64,000 nucleotides of DNA from Kitagawia praeruptora (Eukaryota > Streptophyta > Magnoliopsida > Apiales > Apiaceae). The position numbers and the translations under genes are program-made. This document shows, piece after piece, positions 33,240-44,118 of this stretch (position 1 is the stretch's first letter; each line of letters opens with the position of its first letter). Location of the stretch: positions 24,574,501 to 24,638,500 of the forward strand of contig CM075344.1 in assembly GCA_037693485.1 (NCBI GenBank), given 5' to 3'. Under the pieces are notes generated by a model. It was given only the letters and a program-made list of their open reading frames with translations, was not told the DNA's origin and made no database searches.

Positions 33240-35150
33240 TAATTTTTTAAAATCTTTTATTAGTCCAATTAAATTAATTTTTTATTTTTTAAAAATTTGG
33301 GAATATCATTAAATTAGATATATATTAACATCCGTGTGGTTAGATCCTCGATAAATGTTTTTTAAAAAATAGAAACACTAATCTGTGACAAAGCACTAGT
33401 TACGAGTTTTAGACAATATAGTAGTGTACGTTCTACTAAGATCTGCAACCAATTCAATTTTTTATTTTTTGAAAATTTGGGAATATCATTATTTTAGATA
33501 TATATTGACATCCGTACGGTTGGATCGTCGATAAATGTTTTTTAAAAAATAGAAACAATAATCTGTGACAAAGCACTAGTTACGAGTTTTAGACAATATA
33601 GTTGTGTTCTACTAAGATCTCCAACCAAATTAATTTTTTATTTTTTTAAAAAATTGGGAATATCATTATTTCAGATATATATTGACATCCGTACGGTTGT
33701 ATCTTCGATAAATGTTTTTTAAAAAATAGAAACAATAATCTGGGACAGAGCACTAGTTACAAGTACAGGTCACTATAGTATTGATCTACTAAAATCTCCA
33801 ACCAAATAAATTTTTTATTTTTTGAAAATTTGGGAATATCATTAAATTAGATATATTAACATCCGTGTGGTTAGATCGTCGATAAATGTTTTTTAAAAAA
33901 TAGAAACAATAATCTGGGACAGAGCACTAGTTACGAGTTTTAGACAATATAGTAGTGTTCTACTAAGATCTGCAACCAAATTAATTTTTTATTTTTTGAA
34001 AATTTGGGAATATCATTATTTTAGATATATATTGACATCCGTACGGTTGGATCGTCGATAAATGTTTTTTAAAAAATAGAAACAATAATCTGTGACAAAA
34101 CACTAGTTACGAGTTTTAGACAATATAGTAGTGTTCTACTAAGATCTGCAACCAAATTAATTTTTTATTTTTTGAAAATTTGGAATATCATTATTTTAGA
34201 TATATATTGACATCCGTACGGTTGGATCGTCGATAAATGTTTTTAAAAAAATAGAAACAATAATTTGTGACAAAGCACTAGTTACGAGTTTTAGACAATA
34301 TAATTGTGTTCTACTAAGATCTCCAACCAAATAAATTTTTTATTTTTTTAAAAAAATTGGGAATATCATTATTTCAGATATATATTGACATCCGTACGGT
34401 TGGATCTTCGATAAATATTTTTTAAAAAATAGAAACAATAATCTGGGACAGAGCACTAGTTACAAGTATTGGTCAATATAGTATTAATCTAATAAGATCT
34501 CCAACCAAATAAATTTTTTATTTTTTGAAAATTTGGCAATATCATTAAATTAGACATGTCTTGACATCCGTACGGTTGGATCGTCGAGAAATATATTTTA
34601 AAAAATATAAACAATAATATGGGACAGAGCACTAGTTACGAGTACTAGTCAATATAGTATTGATCTATTAAGTTCTCCAACCATATAAATTTTTTATTTT
34701 TTGAAAATTTGGCAATATCATTAAATTAGACACGTCTTGACATCCGTACGATTGGATCGTTGAAAAATGTATTTTAAAAAATAGAAACAATAATATGGGA
34801 CAGAGCACTAGTTACGAGTACTAGTCAATATAGTATTGATCTACTAAGTTCTCCAACCAAATTAATTCTTTATTTTTTGAAAATTTAGGAATATCATTAA
34901 ATTAGATATGTCTTGACATCCGTACGATTAGATCGTCGATAAATATATTTTAAAAAATAGAAACAATAATAAGGGACAAAATACTAATTACGAGTTCTAG
35001 ACAATCTAGTAGTGTTCTACTAAGATCTCCAACCAAATTAATTTTTTATTTTTAAAAATTTGGGAATGTTGTTAAATTAGATATATATCGACATCCATAT
35101 GATTGGATCGTCGATAACTAGTTTTTAAAAAATAGAAACAATAAATGGGA
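33240..35150. repeat. ~176-bp tandem array in CACTA-3, about eleven units
   Basis: Units are marked by TTGACATCCGTACGGTTGGA or variants at about 33330, 33505, 33685, 33860, 34033, 34210, 34385, 34560, 34735, 34910 and 35085. They alternate with AAATTTGGGAATATCATT, AAAAAATAGAAACAATAATC and AGCACTAGTTACGAG. The reverse complement matches the CACTA-2 array unit word for word over most of its length. Confidence 0.92.
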
Positions 35151-35643
35151 CAAAATATCCTTATTTAACTTCGACAATTTCAAATAAATACTTTCATATG
35201 CTAGAAAAACTTGAAACTTGGAATGTATCATTTAAATAATATTTTATATCCATGATAAAATTTAAGAATGTTTTTGAGAATTTGTTCAGGAGTCGATTTA
35301 TAGTCGAAAAACTCGTACGTTTAAAAATCAACGGTTGACCAAACTTCTAGGAAATTTGACCAGATTTTGATAGAACAATTTTCTTAATATTTCCAAGTTC
35401 TAGTAAAAAATTCATAATTTTTAGAGCATTTTTTATTTTTGAATATTTATTTTAATCTATATTAAGAGTGGAAAATTAAAATTCTGTTTGATGACACGTG
35501 TCAATGTGGTATTGGTTGACAGCATAGCACAAGGATTGTGCTTCTTGAATCAATTTAAAGCCCTTGATTAAAACAAAGAAACACACATCCAATGGTCCTT
35601 ATTAAACCCAAATATTCAATGTTTACTCCCCTGTTTTTCTTTA

Positions 35644-36038
35644 GAGGGTGTTTGGCTCCACCTCCTTAAAGGAGTTTGGAGCTTTAAGTAGTTTTTGGTA
35701 TGTTTGGCTCCCATGGCTTAAAGTCGGTTTTAAGTTAAAAAACTGCTTTAAGTCATAAGTTCCATTTAGGTACTTTTGACTTATAACTTATGATTTATGA
35801 AATTTTTTTTTTATTTTTTTTTTCACAAGTCTTGTAAAGTTTAAATATCATGAATTTAAAATTTTGTTAAGTCAAATTTCATTTTAAGTCAAAATTATTA
35901 AATCCCCATTTAAATTTAAGTAAAATTACCCAAACACTTTCATTCAACTTAAAGTAAACAACTTTACTTTTTCCTTTAAGTTAAAAATTCCTTCATTAAG
36001 TCAAAAGTAACTTATTTTAAGCAATCCCAAACACCCTC
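35644..36038. mobile_element. Tourist/Harbinger-like MITE inside CACTA-3
   Basis: Perfect 12-bp ends GAGGGTGTTTGG / CCAAACACCCTC are flanked by TTA on both sides (35641..35643, 36039..36041), the target duplication expected of PIF/Harbinger MITEs. It is 395 bp and non-coding. Confidence 0.8.
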
Positions 36039-36323
36039 TTAATCTGGACATCCTTTTCTTTTCTACAATCAACACAAAACCATCTTGTTTTTGTTCGTCT
36101 CTCCCTTCGATTCATACACACAAACTCTCTCTCTCTCTCTGTTCTTCTTCAAATCACCAAACCCAGTCCCTTCTTCAACTTCCCCTTCAATTCCATCGAA
36201 CCCCATTTCATTCTATATTGGTTCGTCTGCTTCGTGGCTGTATTGGTTGGTGTTGCTGTAGTTTTTGAGTGTTAGTCGAGTAATTCGTTGAGTTTTTGAG
36301 TTTTAGTCGAGTAATTCGTTGAC

Positions 36324-36902
36324 ATGGTTGATGAGGCCTATATATTCTTGACTCTGGCCGGAGTAATGGTATCGGGTTTTATGACATATTTTATAGGAAT
36401 TCATTCTATATTTGGAGGGTTTATTTTCGGATTAACTATACCTAAGGGTGAATTCGCGGAGAGATTGATAGAAAGGATTGAAGATTTTATATCAAGGTTG
36501 TTGCTTCCGCTGTATTTTGCATCAATTGGCCTAAAGACTGACGTGTCCAAGATTCGAGGAGGAAAAGCTTGGGGATTGTTGGTGCTGGTTATTTCAACGG
36601 CTTGTGCCGGGAAAATATTATGGACGTTTGCTGTGGCGATGATGTGCAAGATGCCGCCAAGGGAATCGCTTACTTTGGGCTTTCTCATGAATACTAAAGG
36701 ACTGGTCGAGCTTATTGTTCTTAACATTGGCAAAGAGAAGAAGGTGAAGTTTACCCCATGCCAGAATATTATTGTTCTTAAAAAGGAGTAGTTAGCTGTT
36801 TTATTTTCTATGTTCTGATTGTTTTATTAATTATGAGGCATACATTGACAGGTTCTAAATGATGAAGTGTTTGCTATATTAGTTCTGATGGCACTAATAT
36901 AG
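36324..36902 (+). pseudogene. Captured fragment of a CHX-type cation/H+ exchanger, intron retained
   Basis: Exon part 36324..36743 encodes transmembrane segments of a plant CHX (CPA2) antiporter: GVMVSGFMTYFIGIHSIFGG, FIFGLTIPKG, SRLLLPLYFASIGLKTDV, ACAGKI, LGFLMNTKGLVELIVLNIG. A GTGAAG donor at 36744 and a GACAG acceptor at 36851 bound a ~108-bp intron. The next exon (VLNDEVFAILVLMAL) then runs out at TAG 36900. Only about 155 of the ~800 residues of a CHX are present, so it is a genomic-DNA capture and not a functional transporter. The segment is bordered by GTAATTCGTTG on both sides (about 36311 and 36903). Confidence 0.85.
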
Positions 36903-37400
36903 TAATTCGTTGGGATGGACGAGGTGGGTTAAGGCTGGGGATTGAACGGACTGGTGCGGGTTGGTGGGAAATGATGGAGACGAGGTGGTGAGATGTTGAT
37001 GTCGCGACGGTGGGTGGAATGAAGAGGACTGGTGCGGGTGAACGGAGAAGAAGAACAGAGGAGGGAATGGACGGAGTGGTGACTGGGATTTGAATAAGTG
37101 TAGAAGCTGCGGTGGTGAAGTCGGAGAGGCGGAGGAGACAAGGAGCAGCAGTGGTGGAGTGAGAAAGGAGAATGGAGGGAGGAATGTGCGTGGTGGAGTA
37201 CGGTGGCTGGTGGATGTGAGAAATGGGTGGAGTTGTTGTTGGTATTGGAATTGAAGGAGAGGTGGATTGGCGAATGGAGGTGGAGTAGAGGATATGTTGT
37301 GTTGCCCGGAGGAAATGAAATGGGTGAAGGAGGTGAGAGGGGAGGGCTGGTGGAGCTGACAACGGAAAAACAAAATAAATATAAATGTGTGTGTTCATGT
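36903..37400. other. Purine-rich GC-elevated segment in CACTA-3, origin unknown
   Basis: About 500 bp of GGTGG/GGAGG-type sequence is unlike the AT-rich surroundings. Long open frames on both strands (for example minus 36874..37398) are low-complexity Pro/Ser/Thr and match nothing I know. It may be another captured genomic fragment. Confidence 0.4.
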
Positions 37401-37539
37401 TCAGGTGACGGTTTCTGGAATTTCCAGATTCCGGTGCTATTTTTTTTAAATGTGTTGACTTAACTAACGACGGAACTAGCGTCGTAACTTATGTATTATT
37501 TTAATAATTTATTGCAAATTGTGGGACCCCTTATTCAAA

Positions 37540-37622
37540 CTTATGACGAAAATTGAATTTGTGACGAAAATTGAATTTGTGACGAAAATTGAATTTGTGA
37601 CGAAAATTGTAATTTGTGACGG
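37540..37622. repeat. 18-bp tandem GACGAAAATTGAATTTGT repeat
   Basis: Four near-exact copies at the inner edge of the right subterminal region of CACTA-3. They contain the GACGAAA variant of the subterminal GACGGAA word. Confidence 0.85.
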
Positions 37623-37740
37623 AAATCTGAACTTCCTACTCGAGCAAAAACGACGGAAATATTTCGTCGTAATTGACCCCATTTACGACGATTTCAGTTC
37701 AAAAAAACCGTCGTAAATACCCGTTTTTCTTGTAGTGGCT

Positions 37741-37851
37741 GAAGGAAGTCGAGCAACAAGAGGATTCAATATATTCGCTAGACGTACATGGTCTCCAGAG
37801 AAATGTTTAAAATCACCTGTGCACTCAGCAAATGTTACAGAGACAGAGTCG
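37741..37851 (-). pseudogene. BAHD acyltransferase fragment, downstream piece
   Basis: On the minus strand this reads SVSVTFAECTGDFKHFSGDH..ANILNPLVARLPS, the conserved stretch after the N-terminal block of malonyl/aromatic-acyl BAHD transferases. It continues directly, in frame, from the piece at 42865..43160 once copia-3 and one GTCGC are removed. On its other side it is cut by CACTA-3. The HxxxD and DFGWG catalytic regions are absent. Confidence 0.75.
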
Positions 37852-38195
37852 CTGTTAAGAAATATTCAGTAATTTGAAGTTACGGGTCTAACAAGTAGCA
37901 TACCCATAACTTCAAGTTATGGGTTTTTACTCCAAAGCTCCATGTGCTCTCCCCATGTGTGTGCTATCATTTCAGTTCATGTTACTCATCACTGTCCAGT
38001 GTCTCCATGTGATAACAACTCAAGAGAATAAGGGAGAACATGGCCAGCCTATCACCACTAATTCATGTCTGTATTGTTCAATTATAAATAGCTTATTGAT
38101 CTGCTTGTATCAAGTAACACAAACGAATGTAATAACAGTTTTGTGTTCAATCTATCAATCAAATCACTCTTTTATATTTGTTATAAAATTCTACT
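37852..38195 (+). repeat. 5' LTR of copia-3
   Basis: 344 bp, with an inverted GTTACGGGT/ACCCATAAC-type motif near the start and a TATA-like TTATAAATAG near 38082. Confidence 0.92.
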
Positions 38196-38208
38196 TGGTA
38201 TCAGAGCC
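38196..38208 (+). other. Primer binding site of copia-3
   Basis: TGGTATCAGAGCC is the standard initiator tRNA-Met complement of plant copia elements. It directly follows the LTR end as defined by the target duplication. Confidence 0.92.
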
Positions 38209-38211
38209 TAT

Positions 38212-41200
38212 ATGGCCAACGCCAACACTCAAACAAGTCAGCCTCTGTATCCCCTTGGTGGAATGTTGTCTCAACCACCTTCAGTGAAATTAGCTAATGA
38301 TAATTTCCTACTCTGGCAAAACATGGTTTTACCAATCTTAAGGGGACACAAGCTTGAAGGTTTCTTAACTGGGGAAACATCCTGCCCAAAAGAATTTGTT
38401 GTTTCCAACAATACAACTTCAGCTTCTGTTGTTTCAGGAACACCGCCACCACAAAAGAAAGATCCAAATCCCGAGTACGATGTTTGGTTCTCAAAAGACC
38501 AACTTCTGTTATGATGGTTATATAACTCCATTCAACCACAACTTGCAGCTCAATTGATGGGCTTTGCAACTTCAAAGGATCTGTGGGAAGGCATAAAACA
38601 GTACTTTGGGATACAAAACAAGTCTCGTGTCATTTCCTTGATCGAAGAGTTGCAACAAGCCAGAAAAGGCACAATGAAGATCACAGAATACTTGAATCAA
38701 GTCAAGTCTATCGCTGACAACTTAGCTTTGGCAGGAAAGCGAGTTGACATTTCTGATCTCACAACTCAAGTTCTTGCAGGACTAGATGAGGAATACACTC
38801 CAATTATGGTGCAGATCACTGGAAGGGAATCAATCTCCTGGGTGGAGCTACAATCCACGTTGATGACCTATGAAAGTCGACTAGAGCAATTAAATACAAC
38901 ACATCTAAGCATGGCTGGAATGGACATATCACGACCAACTGCAGCATTTGCAAATAAGGTCAATTCAAGTGGTCGAGGTAATAACTCGACAGGATGGCAT
39001 AACAAGAATTACAGAGGTAGAGGAAACTACAGGAATGGAAATGCTAGAGGGAGAAATCGTGGAGGCAGAAGCTCAAACTCTAGGCTGATGTGCCAAATTT
39101 GTGGCAAACCTGGACATACAGCTCTAAACTGTTGGATCAGATATGATGAGGATGTTGCAGGAGATTCACCAAACACAGACAAAGGCAAGCAAGAAGAACC
39201 ATCAACTGCATTTGCAGCTACTATAGGATCAGAAGCTGATCAAAGCTGGTTCATGGACAGTGGGGCAAGCAACCATGTCACAAACAATGAAAGTCTTCTG
39301 TCAAATGCAGGAAAATACTCCGGTAAGAAAACTTTAATGGTTGGGAATGGATCAAACCTTCCTATTGCACACACTGGCAAAGTTTACTTGCCCTCCTTAA
39401 ATCAAAAGAAATTACAGTTGAAAAATGTCCTTCATGTGCCTAATATTAAGAAGAACTTACTTAGTATCTCTCAACTAGCACTTGATAACAACATTTTCAC
39501 TGAGTTTCACTCTAATTGTTGGTTTGTTAATGACAAGAAAACAGGACAGGTTCTTCTTCAAGGGATGCTTAAAGATGGACTGTATCAGCTGAAACTTGTG
39601 GATAGTTTTAGCAAATCAAATCCAATGTTCAAGAGTTCTCATTTTCAAAGAAATAATCCTACTTTTGTTGCATTTGAGTCTAGTGTTTCTGATCTTCGAA
39701 AAGAGTTGTTTCACAGAAGGTTTGGTCATCCCTCAAACAAAATTCTGTCAACTATTTTAAAGTCATGTAATCAGTCTGTGTGTTTTAATGAAAATCAATC
39801 ATTGTGTGAAGCTTGTCAGTATGGAAAATCTCACTCTTCACCATTTCCTACATCTGAACATCATGCAAAAATGCCTCTTGAGCTCATACACACAGACCTG
39901 TGGGGTCCTGCACCTATGCAGTCTTGTGATGGATATAAGTACTACATTCACTTCCTAGATGATTACAGTAGGCATACATGGATTTATCTTCTGAAAAACA
40001 AAAGTGATGCAATTGAAACATTTGTTAAATTTAAAAGGCTAGTCGAAAACAGGTTTGATAAAAGAATTAAGATTGTTCAATCTGATTGGGGAGGAGAGTA
40101 CAGAAGTTTCACAAAAGTTTTGGAAAACTGTGGAATTCAGTTTCGACATTCTTGTCCATACACCTCTTCTCAAAACGGAAGAGCAGAAAGAAAGCATCGA
40201 CATATTGTCGAAACTGGTCTCACTCTTCTAGCTCAAGCAAACATGCCTCTAAAATATTGGTGGTATGCGTTTCAAACCTCAGTGTTCTTAATTAATTGCA
40301 TGCCCACACCTGTTCTAAAACTCAAGTCACCTGTAGAAATTCTTTATAAAAGAAAACCAGACTATAAGTCTCTCAAGGTTTTTGGGTGTGCATGTTTTCC
40401 CTGTCTCAGACCATATCACAAAAACAAATTCCAATTCCACACCATAAAATGTGTATTTCTAGGGTACAGTCCAAATCATAAGGGATATCTGTGTCTGAGT
40501 CCTAATGGTAGAATATACTTGTCCAGGAATGTTGTTTTTAATGAGGTCAATTTTCCTTTTGAAAATGAAAAATTTCTAACCAATACATGGTGTCAATCTA
40601 AAAATTCTCCTGTCAATCTGTGGTCACCATATACTACACTTCCCTTTTCTCTATTAGATTCCACAGATGCTTCAAATGACACAGTTTATTAGCAAGCATT
40701 CTTTGATGAAGAGCCTATGCCTACTGAGTCTGCAAGACACCAACATTCAAGCAACAACTTGAATAATCATAGTGACAACAATGCGTCTGTAGAACAGTCA
40801 CAAGTTGAAGAAGTCTCTAATACAAACTCCAGTGACGAGCAAGTGGATTCTCCAAGTTCAGTTGACACATCTGCAAGATTGAGAACAGAAAATCCAAGTC
40901 ACAGCATGATAACACGAAGCAAAGCTGGAATTTTTAAGCCAAAAGCTTATGTTACTAATGTCACCAATGTCTGTCATGAACCTACTTCAGTTCAAGAAGC
41001 CCTTGAGAATGAAAACTGGAGGAATGCAATGCATGAAGAAATGTCAGCACTCATAAAAAATAACACATGGACACTCGTTCCATGGAAACCAGAGATGAAT
41101 GTGGTGAAAAACAAATGGGTTTTTCGTATAAAAAGGAAAGTTGATGGCTCCACTGACAGATTTAAAGCACGTCTTGTAGCAAAGGGATATCTTCAAACTC

Positions 41201-42546
41201 CAGGAGTCGATTTTACTGAGACCTACAGTCCAGTTATTAAAGCATCTACAGTTCGTATCATTCTCACCATAGCAGTCTCAAAGAATTGGAAAATCAAGCA
41301 GCTTGACGTTAACAATGCGTTCTTAAATGGAAAACTTCAAGAAACGGTGTATATGGCTCAACCAGAAGGGTTTGTTGATATGAATAAACCTCACTACGTG
41401 TGTAAACTTGATAAAGCAATTTATGGGCTAAGGCAAGCACCTCGTACCTGGAGTGATGAATTGAAGGCAACGTTACAAAGCTGGAACTTTGTTCAGTCTC
41501 AATGTGACTCATCCCTGTTCTTCTTTCAAGCCAAGAAAAAAATATTGTTTGTTTTTGTCTACGTGGATGATATCATAGTCACAGGAAATGATGATCTCTT
41601 GCTGCAAAAATTTATTCAGCAACTAAATCGAATGTTCTCACTCAAAGACCTTGGTGATCTTCATCAATTTCTCGGTATTGAAGTATATAGAGATCACACT
41701 GGTCTATTTCTCACTCAAACTCAATACATATGTGATGTTCTCAGCAAATTTGATATGTCACAGTGCAAACCATGTCCTACACCTATGAGCACTAGCAAAA
41801 GCATCAGTCTCAATGATGGCAAACCAATGGATAACCCTACCATATATCGAAGTGCTATTGGAGCTCTCCAATATCTAGTTCATACACGACCTGACATTGC
41901 CTTTGTTGTGAACAAATTAAGTCAATTCTCAACAGCACCTACTGATGTGCATTGGCAGAGCCTCAAGCGTGTGTTACGATATTTGAAAGGCACGTCTCAG
42001 CTTGGTTTACACATTCAGGGAAATGAAAGACTGAATATCACTGGGTTTTCTGATGCAGATTGGGCATCATGCTCTGACGATCGTCGATCAGTAGGAGCAT
42101 ATTGTGTGTATCTAGGAGATACTCTAGTCTCCTGGTCATCTAAGAAATAAAGTGTTGTTGCTCGATCAAGTACAGAAGCTGAGTATCGTGCTCTTGCTAA
42201 TGTTACTGCAGAAATTACTTGGATTCAATCCTTGTTCAAAGAGATAGGAGTGCCCTGTACTAGTACGCCTGTTACCTGGTGTGATAATATGAGTGCCAAT
42301 GCACTAGCTTCGAATCCAGTGTACCATGCCAGAACAAAACACATAGAGATTGATGTTCATTTTATTCGCAACAAGGTGCTCAACAAACAACTTGAAGTTC
42401 GATACATTCCGTCATATGATCAGGTTGCAGACATGCTCACTAAGCCTCTCACACATTCCATGTTTCTGTTTCTGCGAGACAAACTCAATGTCAGCAAGGT
42501 GCCCTTAAGTTTGAAGGGGGATGTTAAGAAATATTCAGTAACTTGA
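38212..42546 (+). pseudogene. Copia-3 gag-pol with three nonsense codons
   Basis: One continuous frame from ATG 38212 (MANANTQTSQPLYPLGGML) is broken only by TGA 38512, TAG 40690 and TAA 42148. Domains: UBN2 gag; zinc knuckle CQICGKPGHTALNC (about residue 293); protease WFMDSGASNH (about 348); integrase HTDLWGP (about 560), QSDWGGEY and SSQNGRAERKH; reverse transcriptase YVDDIIVTG (about 1116); RNase H DADWAS. All catalytic acids are present. Each stop can be explained by one C-to-T change in CGA, CAG or CAA, so this element died recently by point mutation. Confidence 0.92.
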
Positions 42547-42864
42547 AGTTACGGGTCTAACAAGTAGCATACCCATAACTTCAAGTTATGGGTTTTTACT
42601 CCAAAGCTCCATGTGCTCTCCCCATGTGTGTGCTATCATTTCAGTTCATGTTACTCATCACTGTCCAATGTCTCCATGTGATAACAACTCAAGAGAATAA
42701 GGGAGAACATGGCCAGCCTATCACCACTAATTCATGTCTGTATTGTTCAATTATAAATAGCTTATTGATCTGCTTGTATCAAGTAACACAAACGAATGTA
42801 ATAACAGTTTTGTGTTCAATCTATCAATCAAATCACTCTTTTATATTTGTTATAAAATTCTACT
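42522..42864 (+). repeat. 3' LTR of copia-3
   Basis: 343 bp, one A shorter than the 5' LTR near the start. It is followed by the GTCGC target duplication. Confidence 0.92.
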
Positions 42865-43160
42865 GTCGCCATCCAAGTAACGGATGTCGATGTCGATGTT
42901 GGAATATGTATTGGAGGGTAATATTAAATTTCCAGCCAAAGGAGTGAAGTGTTTGAGGGCAAGAGACAGTGATGTTTTGAGATTTGGAAGTGTGTTTTTG
43001 ATGAAGTGGTCAGTGGAGTATGGAAAATCATAGAAGGTGACACGGCCAAGGGGATGGAAAGTGAGCCATATTAAGTCGAACAAATTGAGAGGCAGAGATG
43101 TCACATCTATAGCCTCAGCGGATGGAGAGATTCCACTCAATTTCAAAATAGTGACTCTGG
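42865..43160 (-). pseudogene. BAHD acyltransferase fragment, N-terminal piece
   Basis: The minus-strand frame reads SLPLNLFDLIWLTFHPLGR, FYDFPYSTDHF, NTLPNLKTSLSLALKHF and PLAGNL, the signature N-terminal region of the anthocyanin/phenolic-glucoside malonyltransferase clade of BAHD enzymes. No ATG opens the frame (it continues upstream as TRVTILKLSG), so the true N-terminus is missing. It is split from its continuation at 37741..37851 by copia-3. A malonyl- or acyl-CoA donor role is family knowledge; the fragment itself is dead. Confidence 0.8.
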
Positions 43161-43490
43161 TTTAAGACGGACTGAAGCAGGGCTGATAACAAATTTCGGG
43201 AGGGAGCCTGATTAGTCAAGCCATACAACTTCACTTGGTGTGTAGGTGGTGGAGGTGCTTTTAGTCACTACAACTTGGCAAAGCAGTGGGATAACTTTAG
43301 TGGACTTTGTTCGGATAAACACATTGCTTTTCTACTCTATTAGCGAGCATTCTGGCCATTTTCTTCCATTAGAGGTCACCTTCTTGCTCATTGGAGTATG
43401 TTTTAAGCATTTTGTAACCATATTGTAATTGTAAATAATGTTAAGAAATTCGGTTAAACTAATATATTTTAAGTAAAAGTACGTGTATGC
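43161..43490. other. Spacer, nothing recognised
   Basis: Between the BAHD remnant and the COMT exon-4 relics. The short open frame at 43246..43428 is unsupported. Confidence 0.4.
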
Positions 43491-43492
43491 AA

Positions 43493-43560
43493 GCTACTGA
43501 TGAATTGTTACGAAGCACTTAATGACAAGGGAAAGCTAGTCATTATATGGTTAGTGGTTA
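43493..43560 (+). pseudogene. Short duplicate of COMT exon-4 relic
   Basis: About 60 bp reading LLMNCYEALNDKGKLVII, repeated almost identically at 43621 with the following ~60 bp intervening. A local partial duplication of the relic next to it. Confidence 0.6.
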
Positions 43561-43620
43561 CTAAAGCTTTTGAAATCTTCCTAGTGGATATGTAATGCTT
43601 GGAGTGATGACCGGTGCTTG

Positions 43621-43895
43621 AGGCTACTGATGAATTGTTACGAAGCACTCATTGACAAGGGAAAGCTAGTCATTATAGAGTCTAATCTTCCAGATCAGCT
43701 ACCCGAAAATTCACTTGCAGCTAAGAACGCCATTCAGGCTGATGCTTTCATATTGGTACAAGCACCTGCAGGATGAAAAGAGAAGACTGCGAAAAGTTTG
43801 AGATCTTAGCTAATTGTGCGAGATTTGAACGTTTAACAGAGTGTGTTGCGGTTCTGATATATGGATTATGGAATTGTATTAGTAAAGCTCTGTTT
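43621..43895 (+). pseudogene. COMT-like exon-4 relic on the plus strand
   Basis: The plus-strand sequence aligns with exon 4 of genes A and B: MNCYEALIDKGKLVIIESNL, PENSLAAKNAIQADAF, then with frameshifts KREDCEKFEILANCARFERL and a final GLWNC close to the family's W-I-M-E-F end. It retains the catalytic-Glu context (IIES). Stops and frameshifts show it is dead. Its orientation is opposite to gene B, only 220 bp away. Confidence 0.7.
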
Positions 43896-44118
43896 AAGTG
43901 ACAAGCTCTTCCTGTGTTACTAAATTACTAAATAAGTAATCTATTCACAATCATGAATCAACAATGGATAGTCTACAAATCTTAAAAAATATGGAATCTC
44001 CTTTTGGCAAGTTCATCTCCAAGCATCTTTGGAGGGGTGTTAATTCTTTTAAAGTTTAGTGTAATAAACCAAGCTCAATTTTTATTTTCATTACAGAAAT
44101 TGTCACTTGAACCAAGCT

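Larger units (their letters stand above)
32737..37737. mobile_element. CACTA-3: non-autonomous CACTA element with TTACGACGG repeats and a captured CHX fragment
   Basis: The ends are CACTACAAGAAATTTGGCC and, inverted, CACTACAAGAAAAACGGG. The target duplication GCT is on both sides (32734..32736, 37738..37740). Subterminal zones (about 32755..33235 and 37455..37730) carry TTACGACGG / CCGTCGTAAGTT words. The interior holds an inverted version of the CACTA-2 ~176-bp array, a Tourist-like MITE and a cation/H+ exchanger gene fragment. No transposase gene. It sits inside a BAHD acyltransferase fragment. Confidence 0.93.
37852..42864 (+). mobile_element. Copia-3: full-length Ty1/copia element with damaged polyprotein
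   Basis: LTRs are 37852..38195 and 42522..42864, starting TGTTAAGAAA. The target duplication GTCGC is at 37847..37851 and 42865..42869, which fixes the LTR end as ATTCTACT rather than the usual CA. The primer site TGGTATCAGAGCC follows at 38196. The purine tract TTTGAAGGGGGA precedes the 3' LTR. The LTRs differ by a 1-bp indel and about two substitutions by eye. Inserted into a BAHD coding fragment. Confidence 0.93.

Noticed and set aside
33240..35150. CRISPR-like regular repeats
   Set aside because: The repeat has no unique spacers; it is a head-to-tail 176-bp array inside a plant CACTA element.
35456..35520. Helitron 5'-like TCTATATTAAGAGTGG inside CACTA-3 upstream of the CHX fragment
   Set aside because: No 3' end was found between it and the CACTA terminus; the 11-bp repeats explain the CHX insertion better.
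36874..37398. Long minus-strand Pro/Ser/Thr-rich open frame in CACTA-3
   Set aside because: Low-complexity composition, overlapping frames open on both strands, no recognised motif or splice context.
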